This document shows positions 12,510 through 21,795 of a DNA stretch of 64,000 bases, piece by piece. How positions within the stretch are numbered: position 1 is the first letter of the stretch; the number at the start of each line of letters is the position of its first letter. The DNA comes from Indolivaga capnocytophagoides DSM 22835. Lineage in GTDB: Bacteria; Bacteroidota; Bacteroidia; Bacteroidales; Dysgonomonadaceae. The translations under genes and the position numbers were made by a program. The notes beneath the pieces were generated by a model. That model had not been told where the DNA came from. It ran no database searches and was given only the letters and a program-made list of their open reading frames with translations. The stretch spans positions 168,829 through 232,828 of the forward strand of contig NZ_KE384530.1 in assembly GCF_000426485.1 (NCBI RefSeq), given 5' to 3'.

Positions 12510-14342
12510 TCATAGACTTTTAAGGTGTTTGTATTCAGGTTTCAGTCCCGCCCTCGTTTTGATTGAATCGGCAACCATCGGACCATTGTTTTCCCAAGTA
12601 TTTCCCGGACCGTTTGCATTCTGTAGGAATTTTTCTTGAGGAGTCCAATTATCTTTTACTGTAATAAAAGAGCTGCCCTCGTCGGTATATAAGTAAAACC
12701 AATGCTGAGGATCGTGCACATACGAGGGGCTGTAAATATCTTCGACCCTATTTTCTGTGATGAACGATTTCGATTGTACCGAAAGAGTATATATGCCGGC
12801 TACATCATACATATGTTTACCATAATGATGTATATAGTTGGCATGTATTCTGTTGTTGCGCATACAATTAACAGTTTTAGTCCATCCCCATCCAAGGCTG
12901 ATACCTGTATATGATATCTCGCTGATCTCGTTGTGTTCGATATTGATGTCTGTAACAAATCCGGCACAGATGGCTACACATCCCCAATCTTCGTTGGCTA
13001 CATCGGTTATCAGATTATTCGATATAGTTTGATAAGAGCATAATTCTCTTTTGTCCGAAGGATCGTACGGTAAATGGCTCTCCATACCTATGTCAGACAT
13101 TTTACCTATTTGCATGGCATTGCCTGTAATATCCGAAAATGTACATCCATTAACAATATCGTATCGGGAAGCTGAAATGAAATCAATTCCACAAGAACCC
13201 AGATGTTGAAATTTACAGTTGTCGAAAAGGGTGTTTTCGGCAAATTCAACCATTACTGCTGCCGGAGGACTACCTATCCATGCTTGATTTTCTATCCCTT
13301 TATTCAAGTTTCCGTGTACTCCGGGTGGACGTAGTTTATAGCCGTCCAAAAGATACATTCCGGCTTGAAGAGGTACATGCCCTTTTTCGGATGGACGTGT
13401 CCATGTTGTATATCGAAAATCAATACCTTTGAATTGAATATGCTTAACAGGGCGGTCGATAGTTCCTTTTATATCTACTAGAGTTTCGAGTGTAGGAACA
13501 ATTACTTCGGCTGTTTTCATATCTTCTTCCGATCGGGGCAAATAATAAATTTTATTAGAATCGATATCGTGATACCATTCTCCCGGTTTATCGATTAACT
13601 GAAAAGCGTTAGTAAAATAAAAAGCAGAATTAAATCCCTCTTTTATCATAGGTTGAGGCCAAGGATGCTCAAACTGTATGCGAGCTTCTGGATTATGAAA
13701 TTTGATACCTGCCGAATCGCCTTGTACAACAATCGATTTAACCCGAAGGTTGGCAATAGCCCACATTTGATGGATGACTAACTCCAGATTCGGTGCATTT
13801 TCTAAACCTTTTACAGATGATGCAGGAACCCAAAGTGTTTCATTCTTTTTATCATTACTTCTGATTCTGTCCATTTTTTCGAAATCAGAAACATTACGAG
13901 CTCTGATTGCCTTGTTGCCGTTTACCCATAATTGCCTAAAGGTTATCCGATTACCATTGAATCGGGGAACTGAAGCTGTCCAGTATTTGCCTTCTTTTTT
14001 CCAGTTACTTATTTGCATACCTCCGCTTAAAACAGGTGTTCCGTTTATTGCTTCGATGATAGTTGGACTTGATTCTGTTCCCGAATCTTCGGGACGGATA
14101 AAGAGAGGTTCGTACAAATTGTAGGTACCTCCATTTACCTTAATATGTATTGCTTCATCTTTCTTTATCTTCGAAAGACGTCTGTACTCACGTGCTTCTC
14201 TTAGTGCTGCGTTTAATGTTGCTTTGGGTTTATTTTTACTGCCATCGTCAAAGTCATTGCCTTTGGTAGAGACATATATCTCTGCTCCTGATAATGCAAA
14301 AGCATAGCAGAATGCAAAGAGTGTATGTATATATTTAATCAT
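12510..14342 (-). CDS. GH141 alpha-L-fucosidase, right-handed beta-helix (BT1002-like)
   Basis: A 610-residue secreted protein (signal 1-19, ALSGAEIYVS). After the opening EIYVSTKGNDFDDGS, typical of beta-helix enzymes, it continues as a right-handed parallel beta-helix with repeated N/S/I turn patterns up to about residue 560. Length, start and the WENNGPMV / ADSIKTRAGL tail agree with the GH141 family founded by BT1002, which releases the L-fucose in the core of RG-II chain A. It sits between two GH78 genes, 46 bp after the triple-fusion gene and 3 bp before the next. It could in principle be another beta-helix glycosidase, but the RG-II context favours GH141. Catalytic residues were not assigned. 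Confidence 0.8.
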   Translation of the reverse strand: MIKYIHTLFAFCYAFALSGAEIYVSTKGNDFDDGSKNKPKATLNAALREAREYRRLSKIKKDEAIHIKVNGGTYNLYEPLFIRPEDSGTESSPTIIEAINGTPVLSGGMQISNWKKEGKYWTASVPRFNGNRITFRQLWVNGNKAIRARNVSDFEKMDRIRSNDKKNETLWVPASSVKGLENAPNLELVIHQMWAIANLRVKSIVVQGDSAGIKFHNPEARIQFEHPWPQPMIKEGFNSAFYFTNAFQLIDKPGEWYHDIDSNKIYYLPRSEEDMKTAEVIVPTLETLVDIKGTIDRPVKHIQFKGIDFRYTTWTRPSEKGHVPLQAGMYLLDGYKLRPPGVHGNLNKGIENQAWIGSPPAAVMVEFAENTLFDNCKFQHLGSCGIDFISASRYDIVNGCTFSDITGNAMQIGKMSDIGMESHLPYDPSDKRELCSYQTISNNLITDVANEDWGCVAICAGFVTDINIEHNEISEISYTGISLGWGWTKTVNCMRNNRIHANYIHHYGKHMYDVAGIYTLSVQSKSFITENRVEDIYSPSYVHDPQHWFYLYTDEGSSFITVKDNWTPQEKFLQNANGPGNTWENNGPMVADSIKTRAGLKPEYKHLKSL

Positions 14343-14373
14343 TATACAGCGTGTTTATTTGATTTCATTTAAA

Positions 14374-14388
14374 AGACCTGAGTCCTTA
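14374..14388 (-). repeat. Decayed solo palindromic tip after the triple-fusion gene
   Basis: Read leftward, TAAGGACTCAGGTCT directly follows tandem TAA stops. It is one short step from the repeat tip TAAGGTCTCAGACC. Confidence 0.45.
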
Positions 14389-17300
14389 TTATTGGAATAC
14401 TTGCTTTAGGTATCGAACATTTGCTCCATAATTTTTCTTCACATTATGTACATCATTAGTGTCACGAGATCTTTCTACTACAAGCCAACCGCTCCATCCC
14501 ATTTTATCCAATGTCTTTTTTATTTCGGGCATATTGATTGCAGGATCGTTTTCTAACCAATACCCATCGGTGTTTGAAGCATGAATTTGAATGATACGAT
14601 CTTTACCCAGAGTTTTTAGATCTTTGATAATATTACCATTACGTTTAATAATACTCGAAAAGTTGACATAGCTTTTTATAGACGGAGAGTTTATTTTATC
14701 GATCAACTTTGCTTCTTCTTTAGCAGTCAAGGTAGTTTCGATACCGATAACTACTCCTGCAGATTCAGCTTTTTTAGCCACCACTTTCAGCCTTTCTACA
14801 ACCGTATTGTATAACTCGGGTTCTTTTACTAAATCGCTTTGATTACCCATTGGCAGAAAAGCTACTTTGATACCCATTGCTTTCATCGTAGCAATACATT
14901 CATCTATCAGTTGTTCGTAATTGTCTCTTTTGGCAAACGATTGCCCGTAAAAAGCCGACATAGCCAGAGAACTGTATTGTATACCTAACCGGTTACATTC
15001 GGCAATAAACATTTCCTGAAAATGCTTTTCCGTTAGTTTATTGTCAAAGCTGACGCGTTTACCTAAACCTCCCATATCAAGCTCAAGACCGTCTGCATTT
15101 AATGATTTAGCAAGCTCCATTGCCCCTACTTTTTGACGTTTCAGCATCATCCAGTCACAAACAGAAACTTTGTATCGTTGATTGTTTACCACTTGTATTT
15201 CTGCTGTTTCGGTAAGTGAAGGCCATTCCATGTTTTCGATCTTCGATAAAACTAATTTAGAAGGATCTACGACCACATGTTTAATGGCTTTACGTCTCCA
15301 TGTATAAACAATATGCACCAATCCGTCGGATGATTGAATAACTGATGGATATGAATATTGACTGATAGGTGAGTCTTCTAAAACTAAAGCTGCATACCAT
15401 ACTTTACCATCTTCGGATATTGCTACATTTAAAGGAGTTCTTAGTCCTTTACCCTTTTTCAGTGTATCATTGGGCAATACATGGTTATATACAAGCAATT
15501 GACGTCCGTCTTGTAATGTTACGGCATCTGTTCCCGAATTATTGTTGGGAAGCATCGTTGGTTTAAATTCTGACCAAGTTTTGCCATTGTCGGCAGACCA
15601 CGATTGTGCTATTGTTCGTTCCTGCGTTCTACACAGAATCTGCAATTTTCCATCAGGATAAGTAAGTACTGATGGTTGAATGGTATGTATTGATTTACCT
15701 TCGTTGATAGGACCTATCATAGACCATGTTTTGCCAAAGTCTTTAGTCACTTCAAGGTGAGTTCTCCAAGCTCCGCCTTCGGTACTCGATGGACAAATCA
15801 GTAATCCGTTTTTAAGGAGTACAGGTTTATTCTTTACAGGTCCGAGAAATCCTTCGGGTAGGTCTTTCGGTTCAGACCAAGAATAACCTCCATCGTTTGA
15901 TGTAATTACTTTTCCAATCCATCCTCCGACATTAGGTCCTACTTTGTAGTATAATTGAAGTTCACCATTTGGCACTTGATACAATACAGGATTCCAACAA
16001 GCATAGCGAAGAGTGTCATTCACGATTCCGTTTGCAACGTTTCTTGGTTCAGTCCATTTACCGTTTATATAGTGGCTTGTCCAGATACATACATCAGGGT
16101 TTCGTTCTTTTGTTCCGCCAAACCAAGAGGCTATTATTGATCCTTCTTTAGTTTCGGCAATGGTAGAAGCATGACTTTCGGGGAAAGACGGTTTTTCGCA
16201 AATAAATTCATCGGCAATAATACCCTCTCTCCAACGATCTTGTGCAACACCATATTTACAAGTAAATGAGTATTCGCCCGAGCCTATTTCGAGATTGATA
16301 CGTCCGTTTTCTTTCCGTACAAATTTTAACCCTTCTACATCAGTAATAGGTCTACCGTTTTCGGTAATGTCGTTTATTTCGGCAGCTGGTATAAGAATAT
16401 TAGCTCTACTATTAACAGGAATGGTAATCTTCCATGTAAAGATTCCTTTATTTAATGTCCAATCGCTTTCTACCAGACCATAAGGTGTGGTATGAGATGC
16501 TTTTGCCTGATTCAAATTTTCGGTTGGGGTAGGGTGCATCCACAACCACTTAAATCCTGTATGCGTTTCGTGGCTCTTGATTCCTGCAATATTCTCGTAC
16601 ATCCATGCAATAAGGTCGCCTAAAAGCATCACATGGTTTTGTGAATTCATTTTTGGGCTGGCTGTATTTCCATTCCACAGTTCCCATATAGTAGTTGCTC
16701 CGTTTTCGATCATATATCCCCATCCCGGATAATCTTTCTGAGTAGCAATAGTATATGCAACATCAGTACATCCTCGTTTCGACAGTTCACGCATTAACCA
16801 TTGAGTACCGATAACCCCTGTACTTATATGCAGTTTATCGTTCTGAACGATACGATACATCATATTCTTGAAAACACGATCTTCATTTTCCTTGTCTACA
16901 ATACCGAAAGTCAAAGGTAAAAGATTGGCTGTTACGGTATAATTGCTATATTGACCGGTTGCGTTATTATAAAATTTATTGTTGAAACCTGTGCGGATAT
17001 GATCAGCTAAGTTGACATATTGAGGTATATCACTCTCATGTCCGGCAATCTTAGCAAACTTTTGCATCAATTGCATGAAATAAAAATAATAAGCTGTTGA
17101 TATTAGTTCCCCATCTGTTTTTCGGGCAGGATCGAGAGAATGAATCAGTTCTTTTGATTCGGGCGGGACACACCAATCTCCGTATTTATCTTTGGTGACG
17201 ATGTAAGAAGTAGTCATATACTTACTCCTCATATATTCTAGCCATTGCTTCATAGAGGCATAATGACTTATAATAGGGTCGGCATTTCCTGTTTGACGGT

Positions 17301-19005
17301 ATATCATATCAGCCACCATCAGATAAGTACCGGGCCATGTCATATTATCACTGTAATATGTTTTGTAAAATCCGGGAGACATATCAGGAAGCTGTCCCGA
17401 TGGCATTTGTGATTGTTCTATATCATTTAACCATTTGGCATACAATCTGGTATTATCAAAAATATAGCTTTCTCCTAGCGAGCCCGTTGCCCTGTCTCCT
17501 AGCCAAGGCTGTCTTTCGTCCCGTTGAGGGCAATCTACAGGCATTCCTTTATAGTTACCTCTGATTCCCCAATATGCATTCTGATATATTTGATTCAATA
17601 GCTCATTCGAAGAGCTAAATTCACCGATTGTAGCCATATCATCGTATATGACCTTTCCTTCGAAATTGTCAATTGTAGGGATGCTTTGAAATCCTGTAAC
17701 TTCGGCATATCTGAATCCGTGATAAACAAACGATGGCTCCCATGTTTCAATACCCGAACCTTTCAGTATGTATGTATCAGTAGATAGGGCACTTCTTAAA
17801 TTATCACGCTTTAGGCGTCCATTATTATCTAATGATTCTGCAAAGCGGATAGTTATTTTACTTCCTCTATGTCCTTGTGCTTTCAGTTGAAGCCATCCGA
17901 CCATATTCTGACCCATATCGATAATGAAAGTATCTTTTGCTAAGGGTTTTACTCTTATAGGTTTCAGTACTTCTTTTATACGCATATTGTCGGTGATCTG
18001 AGCAATCAGACTGCCCGATGGAGCACTTACTACAGATGCTTTAGTCCATTTAGAATCATTGAAACTATTCAGATTCCAGTTCTGTAATTCTTTGGTAGCA
18101 TCGTAATCTTCACCGTCAAATTCATTATTTGATCGGATAGGTCCGTCAGATGTTACCTTCCAATTATTGTCGCTGTTGACAAACGATTTGCTGCCATCGG
18201 TATATTCTATTTCAAGCTGAAGTCGCATTTTAGGATAGCCGTAAGTTTTTACTTTATGCGGTTTAAAGTTTTGACGCATATTGTAATAGCGGCCATTTCC
18301 TAAAATAGTTGCAACAGTATTCGTTCCGTTTTTAATGAGTGATGTAACATCAAAAGTATTATAAGTAACAGATTTATCATAATCTGTAGGGACTGGGGCA
18401 AGAACTTGATTTCCAATCCGCTTACCGTTTATATAAAGTTCATACAGACCTAGCCCTGCAATATATACTTTAGCCGATTTTACAGTTTTGGCAGAGGTAA
18501 ATTCTTTTCTGAGGTAACGAGCCGATAGTCTCGAATGTTGAGTTTCGCTATCCCAAGGGAAAGCTTTATCTAGCCCGATCCATTGAGCAGCCCAATCGTT
18601 AGAATTAAGTAACCCTATTGAGAAATGAGACGGAGTACTCCATCCGCTATTTTCTTTATTGGTGGTAACTTTTACTGTCCAATAGACTATATCTCTCGAT
18701 TTAAGAGCTTTTCCCGCATATTTGACTAAAGTGGACTGATCGCTTTTGATGACTCCCGAATTCCATAAATCGGCATCTTTTTCGTTTAATTTTTCAGGGG
18801 AACTGGATGCTAATATCTGATAAGAAGTTTGTAGCGAGTTGCGCTCATTTGATTTTATGATCCAATTGAAGCGGGGAGTGGTAGTACTTATGCCCTCAGG
18901 ATTAGTCATTAATTCGCAACGTAAGTCTTTTATCTCAATCGCATGGACTGAGATAAAAAGACTTAGTGCACCCCAAAACAATATAATACGTTTGAAATTC
19001 ATCAT
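14389..19005 (-). CDS. Three-domain fusion: GH78 rhamnosidase / sialidase-like (GH33-type) / xylose-isomerase-like TIM barrel
   Basis: A single uninterrupted frame of 1538 residues with signal peptide 1-22. Residues about 24-915 are canonical GH78: DCPQRDERQPWLGD with acid Glu497, later TTIWELWNGN, and a C-terminal TTPYGLVES beta domain. Residues about 920-1265 are a BNR/sialidase-like six-bladed propeller with Asp boxes SNDGGYSW, TKDFGKTW and SADNGKTW. Residues about 1275-1538 are a sugar isomerase/epimerase-like TIM barrel starting YKVSVCDWMML, with GIETTL, QIHASNTDG and WLVVERS. RG-II side chain C is rhamnose-Kdo, and GH33 includes Kdo hydrolases, so the first two domains could strip that disaccharide in order (inference). 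The TIM barrel lacks the usual Asp/His of the metal site (VNFSSI), so an isomerase role is doubtful. Confidence 0.85.
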   Translation of the reverse strand: MMNFKRIILFWGALSLFISVHAIEIKDLRCELMTNPEGISTTTPRFNWIIKSNERNSLQTSYQILASSSPEKLNEKDADLWNSGVIKSDQSTLVKYAGKALKSRDIVYWTVKVTTNKENSGWSTPSHFSIGLLNSNDWAAQWIGLDKAFPWDSETQHSRLSARYLRKEFTSAKTVKSAKVYIAGLGLYELYINGKRIGNQVLAPVPTDYDKSVTYNTFDVTSLIKNGTNTVATILGNGRYYNMRQNFKPHKVKTYGYPKMRLQLEIEYTDGSKSFVNSDNNWKVTSDGPIRSNNEFDGEDYDATKELQNWNLNSFNDSKWTKASVVSAPSGSLIAQITDNMRIKEVLKPIRVKPLAKDTFIIDMGQNMVGWLQLKAQGHRGSKITIRFAESLDNNGRLKRDNLRSALSTDTYILKGSGIETWEPSFVYHGFRYAEVTGFQSIPTIDNFEGKVIYDDMATIGEFSSSNELLNQIYQNAYWGIRGNYKGMPVDCPQRDERQPWLGDRATGSLGESYIFDNTRLYAKWLNDIEQSQMPSGQLPDMSPGFYKTYYSDNMTWPGTYLMVADMIYRQTGNADPIISHYASMKQWLEYMRSKYMTTSYIVTKDKYGDWCVPPESKELIHSLDPARKTDGELISTAYYFYFMQLMQKFAKIAGHESDIPQYVNLADHIRTGFNNKFYNNATGQYSNYTVTANLLPLTFGIVDKENEDRVFKNMMYRIVQNDKLHISTGVIGTQWLMRELSKRGCTDVAYTIATQKDYPGWGYMIENGATTIWELWNGNTASPKMNSQNHVMLLGDLIAWMYENIAGIKSHETHTGFKWLWMHPTPTENLNQAKASHTTPYGLVESDWTLNKGIFTWKITIPVNSRANILIPAAEINDITENGRPITDVEGLKFVRKENGRINLEIGSGEYSFTCKYGVAQDRWREGIIADEFICEKPSFPESHASTIAETKEGSIIASWFGGTKERNPDVCIWTSHYINGKWTEPRNVANGIVNDTLRYACWNPVLYQVPNGELQLYYKVGPNVGGWIGKVITSNDGGYSWSEPKDLPEGFLGPVKNKPVLLKNGLLICPSSTEGGAWRTHLEVTKDFGKTWSMIGPINEGKSIHTIQPSVLTYPDGKLQILCRTQERTIAQSWSADNGKTWSEFKPTMLPNNNSGTDAVTLQDGRQLLVYNHVLPNDTLKKGKGLRTPLNVAISEDGKVWYAALVLEDSPISQYSYPSVIQSSDGLVHIVYTWRRKAIKHVVVDPSKLVLSKIENMEWPSLTETAEIQVVNNQRYKVSVCDWMMLKRQKVGAMELAKSLNADGLELDMGGLGKRVSFDNKLTEKHFQEMFIAECNRLGIQYSSLAMSAFYGQSFAKRDNYEQLIDECIATMKAMGIKVAFLPMGNQSDLVKEPELYNTVVERLKVVAKKAESAGVVIGIETTLTAKEEAKLIDKINSPSIKSYVNFSSIIKRNGNIIKDLKTLGKDRIIQIHASNTDGYWLENDPAINMPEIKKTLDKMGWSGWLVVERSRDTNDVHNVKKNYGANVRYLKQVFQ

Positions 19006-20451
19006 TTATTTTTTTTCTTGAAGATTGTCTTCTACATATGTTTTTGTTGCATCTGTAATGATCAGTACCCAATCGTTACCGGCTCTGTATCCCGAATCGT
19101 TGATGAAGTCTTTCGATCCGTTGTCGAATTCACCGATAAATTCAGTATGTCCATCAAGAGGACTATACCACCAAGCTTTTTTCTTAGTTCCGCTGATCTT
19201 GGTCATATCTATCTTGGTCAAACGGTTTGTATAGTTATATACTAAAATATAATCGTTACCTCTGGTTGCGATTACCCGTTCGTATTGTTTTCCATTGGTA
19301 TCGGCAATAATACTCTGATCGGGAATCCGTTCTGTAAAAGGAAAAGCCAACATTAATTTTTTCAGGTATTTCATTTGTAAACATCCCGGATCGTGCAGTG
19401 CATCCCACCAAGACTTTTTTGCACCAAAAGAAGCCAGATATCCGGGGCGCAGCATTTGCATAGTCGAATTGTGTCCGTATGTATGACCAAACGATCCTGC
19501 CAAAACAGACCAATATGCATATCGGCGTACATCTTCGGCTTGCCAATATCTTTCGCCCGAATTGTGCAATCCATGAGGAATATCTTCGTAAGCAGGTTCT
19601 CCGTCTATTACTGGTTTATGTGGAGATACAGCTAAACTGCTTTCAACAAATCGCCAGTTGTCTTCTTCGGTATTTTCTTCAATAGGATAATCTCCATCTC
19701 CGAACCTTTGTCCGTATCTGCGATGCCCTGATTGAAACATATTAAAATCTAACCAATCTTCGTTATTAAACCAAGTGGTAGAAGAGGTACGACCTCTGGG
19801 GTGGAATGTCATTAAGTGCTCGGAATCTTGTGCTCGTATTGTTTTAGCTAATGTTTGCCAAACTTCGGGTTGTACATCGCCACGAATATCACCTCCGATA
19901 AACCAGATTATGTTTGGGTACTTTTTGTATCTTTCTACCAGAAATGTTCCATATTTTTTAGCATCTTCAACTGTCATTAATTTTTCATTGACAGGACCTC
20001 CCCAAACACAAACAATGCCTACATATATTCCGCTTTTTTGAGCTCTTTCTACGATGTAGTCTATATGTTTCCAATAATTGTATTGACCTTTTTGATCTAT
20101 GTTTTTGAAATCAAAACCATTGGGTAAAGCCTCGTGTCCGTAAACATTCATAGCCGGAATAGTATGAAGTACTGATATTTGTAAAACATTATAATCATTT
20201 TTTTGAACTTCGGACATCAGAAAATCAACTTCGTCTCTATTCGATCTGGAAGGTAAAAGCCATGCTGTTTCTCCTAACCAGAAAAATGGTTTGCCATTGG
20301 CATGTTGTAAATAACGTTTATTGTCGCTGACAATTAATCTTCCATTGTCCCACGGTTTTTCTTTTTTCTTTTTATTGTTGTCCTGAGCTGTAATACTTAA
20401 AGATGCAGCTAAAGCAAAAAATAGAACTATATGTTTGGTAATAAATTTCAT
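19006..20451 (-). CDS. GH140 endo-apiosidase (DUF4038)
   Basis: A 481-residue secreted protein (signal 1-22, SITAQ) with a Lys-rich linker before the catalytic TIM barrel (DUF4038, about 36-375) and a C-terminal beta domain. Asp188 (FIGGDIRGD) and Glu285 (VIDGEPAYED) match, with an offset of one, the catalytic Asp187/Glu284 I recall for BT1012, the founding GH140 enzyme. That enzyme cuts the apiose-galacturonic acid bond that anchors RG-II side chains A and B to the backbone. The start follows the GH105 region by 4 bp and the stop abuts the next ATG, so translation is probably coupled. Confidence 0.92.
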   Translation of the reverse strand: MKFITKHIVLFFALAASLSITAQDNNKKKKEKPWDNGRLIVSDNKRYLQHANGKPFFWLGETAWLLPSRSNRDEVDFLMSEVQKNDYNVLQISVLHTIPAMNVYGHEALPNGFDFKNIDQKGQYNYWKHIDYIVERAQKSGIYVGIVCVWGGPVNEKLMTVEDAKKYGTFLVERYKKYPNIIWFIGGDIRGDVQPEVWQTLAKTIRAQDSEHLMTFHPRGRTSSTTWFNNEDWLDFNMFQSGHRRYGQRFGDGDYPIEENTEEDNWRFVESSLAVSPHKPVIDGEPAYEDIPHGLHNSGERYWQAEDVRRYAYWSVLAGSFGHTYGHNSTMQMLRPGYLASFGAKKSWWDALHDPGCLQMKYLKKLMLAFPFTERIPDQSIIADTNGKQYERVIATRGNDYILVYNYTNRLTKIDMTKISGTKKKAWWYSPLDGHTEFIGEFDNGSKDFINDSGYRAGNDWVLIITDATKTYVEDNLQEKK

Positions 20452-20455
20452 GGTA

Positions 20456-21682
20456 TTATTTCTGTTTCTTTTGTTTTTCGTTTTCTATGGCAGCCCAGAT
20501 AAATGGTGCAACGGATTTAGGGTCGTTTTCGATAACAGGTTCTCCGATATAATATTCGAATGATCCGTCTCTGTATACTTTTTCTCCACCCAATCCGGCA
20601 ACAGCACAACAATTAGTTATTGTATATGTGCCATCCGTTTCTAACTTGGTAAATTCTTTTATCAGACCCTCGAATCCTTTATTTGCCGATGCTAAATATT
20701 CACTACTTATATATCCTTTGCGAATAGCTTTGTACAGAAATGTAACAAACATAGCAGAACCTGATGATTCGAGGTAATTACCCTTACGATCGCCTAAATT
20801 GGTAACCTGATACCATGTGTCTGATTTTTGATCTTGCCATTTGGTAATCCCCTTAGCCAATTTATCTATAATATTCAGTATGTCTTTTCGTCCGGCATGA
20901 TCTTGTGGTAGATAGTCTAATACATCTACCGAAGCGAGCGCATACCAACCGATACTTCTCGACCAGAAATTTGGAGATAATCCTGTTTTAGGATCTGCCC
21001 ATTTCTGTTTACGGCTTTCGTCCCATCCATGATAATACAACCCTGATTCTTTATCGTAGCAATATTTGTCTATCAGCGTGAATTGTTTGACTATATCATC
21101 GAACATTTCTGGCTTATTAAATTGTGCTGCATATTCAGCTAAAAAAGGTTCAGCCATATATACACCATCGAGCCACATCTGATCGGGATATATTTGTTTA
21201 TGCCAATATCCGCCGACTTTAGTTCGTGGTTGGTTTTCCATTTGAAGAACCAATGTGTCGATAGCCAATTTATATTTATTATTTTTTGTATCGGAATAGA
21301 ACCGAAATAGAATCTTTCCGGCATTGATATTATCTATGTTGAACTTTTCGAACTGATATGTTTTGATCGAGCCTTCAGCAGTAATTAAGGTATCGGCATA
21401 CCCTTTAGAATATCTATAGAAAGTACTGTCATGTGTATGATTATACAAATCAAGCATAGCTTTAGCTACACATCCGTGAGTGTATCCCCATCTGGGAGAT
21501 TTAGCCTTTTCTATCATCCATGCTTCAGGGAAACGTTTGATTTCCGACTCTGCTAATTTTACAGACCACGGTTTGTTTTGATCGGTTATATTGTTATTGT
21601 TCTCCTTTTTATTTCCGCAAGCGATTAAACTTGTAGATAGAAAGAGGAGAACTGCAAAACGTATAAGTGTATTTTTTTTCAT
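20456..21682 (-). CDS. GH105 unsaturated uronyl hydrolase, lipoprotein
   Basis: A 408-residue (alpha/alpha)6-barrel protein with a lipoprotein signal (SLIACGNKK, Cys22). Asp172 in DQMWLDGVYMAEPF matches the catalytic Asp of the YteR/GH105 family, which hydrates the 4,5-unsaturated galacturonic acid left by pectate lyases. Length is normal for the family. In this locus it would complete the work of the PL1 lyase. A 95-bp repeat element fills the gap between this gene and GH95, and its palindromic tip lies about 20 bp upstream of this ATG. Confidence 0.93.
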   Translation of the reverse strand: MKKNTLIRFAVLLFLSTSLIACGNKKENNNNITDQNKPWSVKLAESEIKRFPEAWMIEKAKSPRWGYTHGCVAKAMLDLYNHTHDSTFYRYSKGYADTLITAEGSIKTYQFEKFNIDNINAGKILFRFYSDTKNNKYKLAIDTLVLQMENQPRTKVGGYWHKQIYPDQMWLDGVYMAEPFLAEYAAQFNKPEMFDDIVKQFTLIDKYCYDKESGLYYHGWDESRKQKWADPKTGLSPNFWSRSIGWYALASVDVLDYLPQDHAGRKDILNIIDKLAKGITKWQDQKSDTWYQVTNLGDRKGNYLESSGSAMFVTFLYKAIRKGYISSEYLASANKGFEGLIKEFTKLETDGTYTITNCCAVAGLGGEKVYRDGSFEYYIGEPVIENDPKSVAPFIWAAIENEKQKKQK

Positions 21683-21700
21683 AGTCGATTTATTTATTTT

Positions 21701-21795
21701 TTAAGGTCTCAAACCTATTTATTGACTTTGCAAGTATAACAACAACAATTAGTTATTATTTTAAGATATGTCATTAAATACTTACAGTTACTTAA
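21701..21795 (+). repeat. Palindrome-tipped intergenic repeat, copy A
   Basis: Begins TTAAGGTCTCAAACC, contains GTCATTAAATACTT and ends CAGTTACTTAA. Its right end contains the stop codon of the GH95 gene (read leftward AAGTAA). Confidence 0.85.

Noticed and set aside
14389-16250. Sialidase-like domain read as a sialic-acid sialidase
   Set aside because: Asp boxes are present, but nothing else in the locus acts on sialic acid, and the RG-II setting makes Kdo the better guess.
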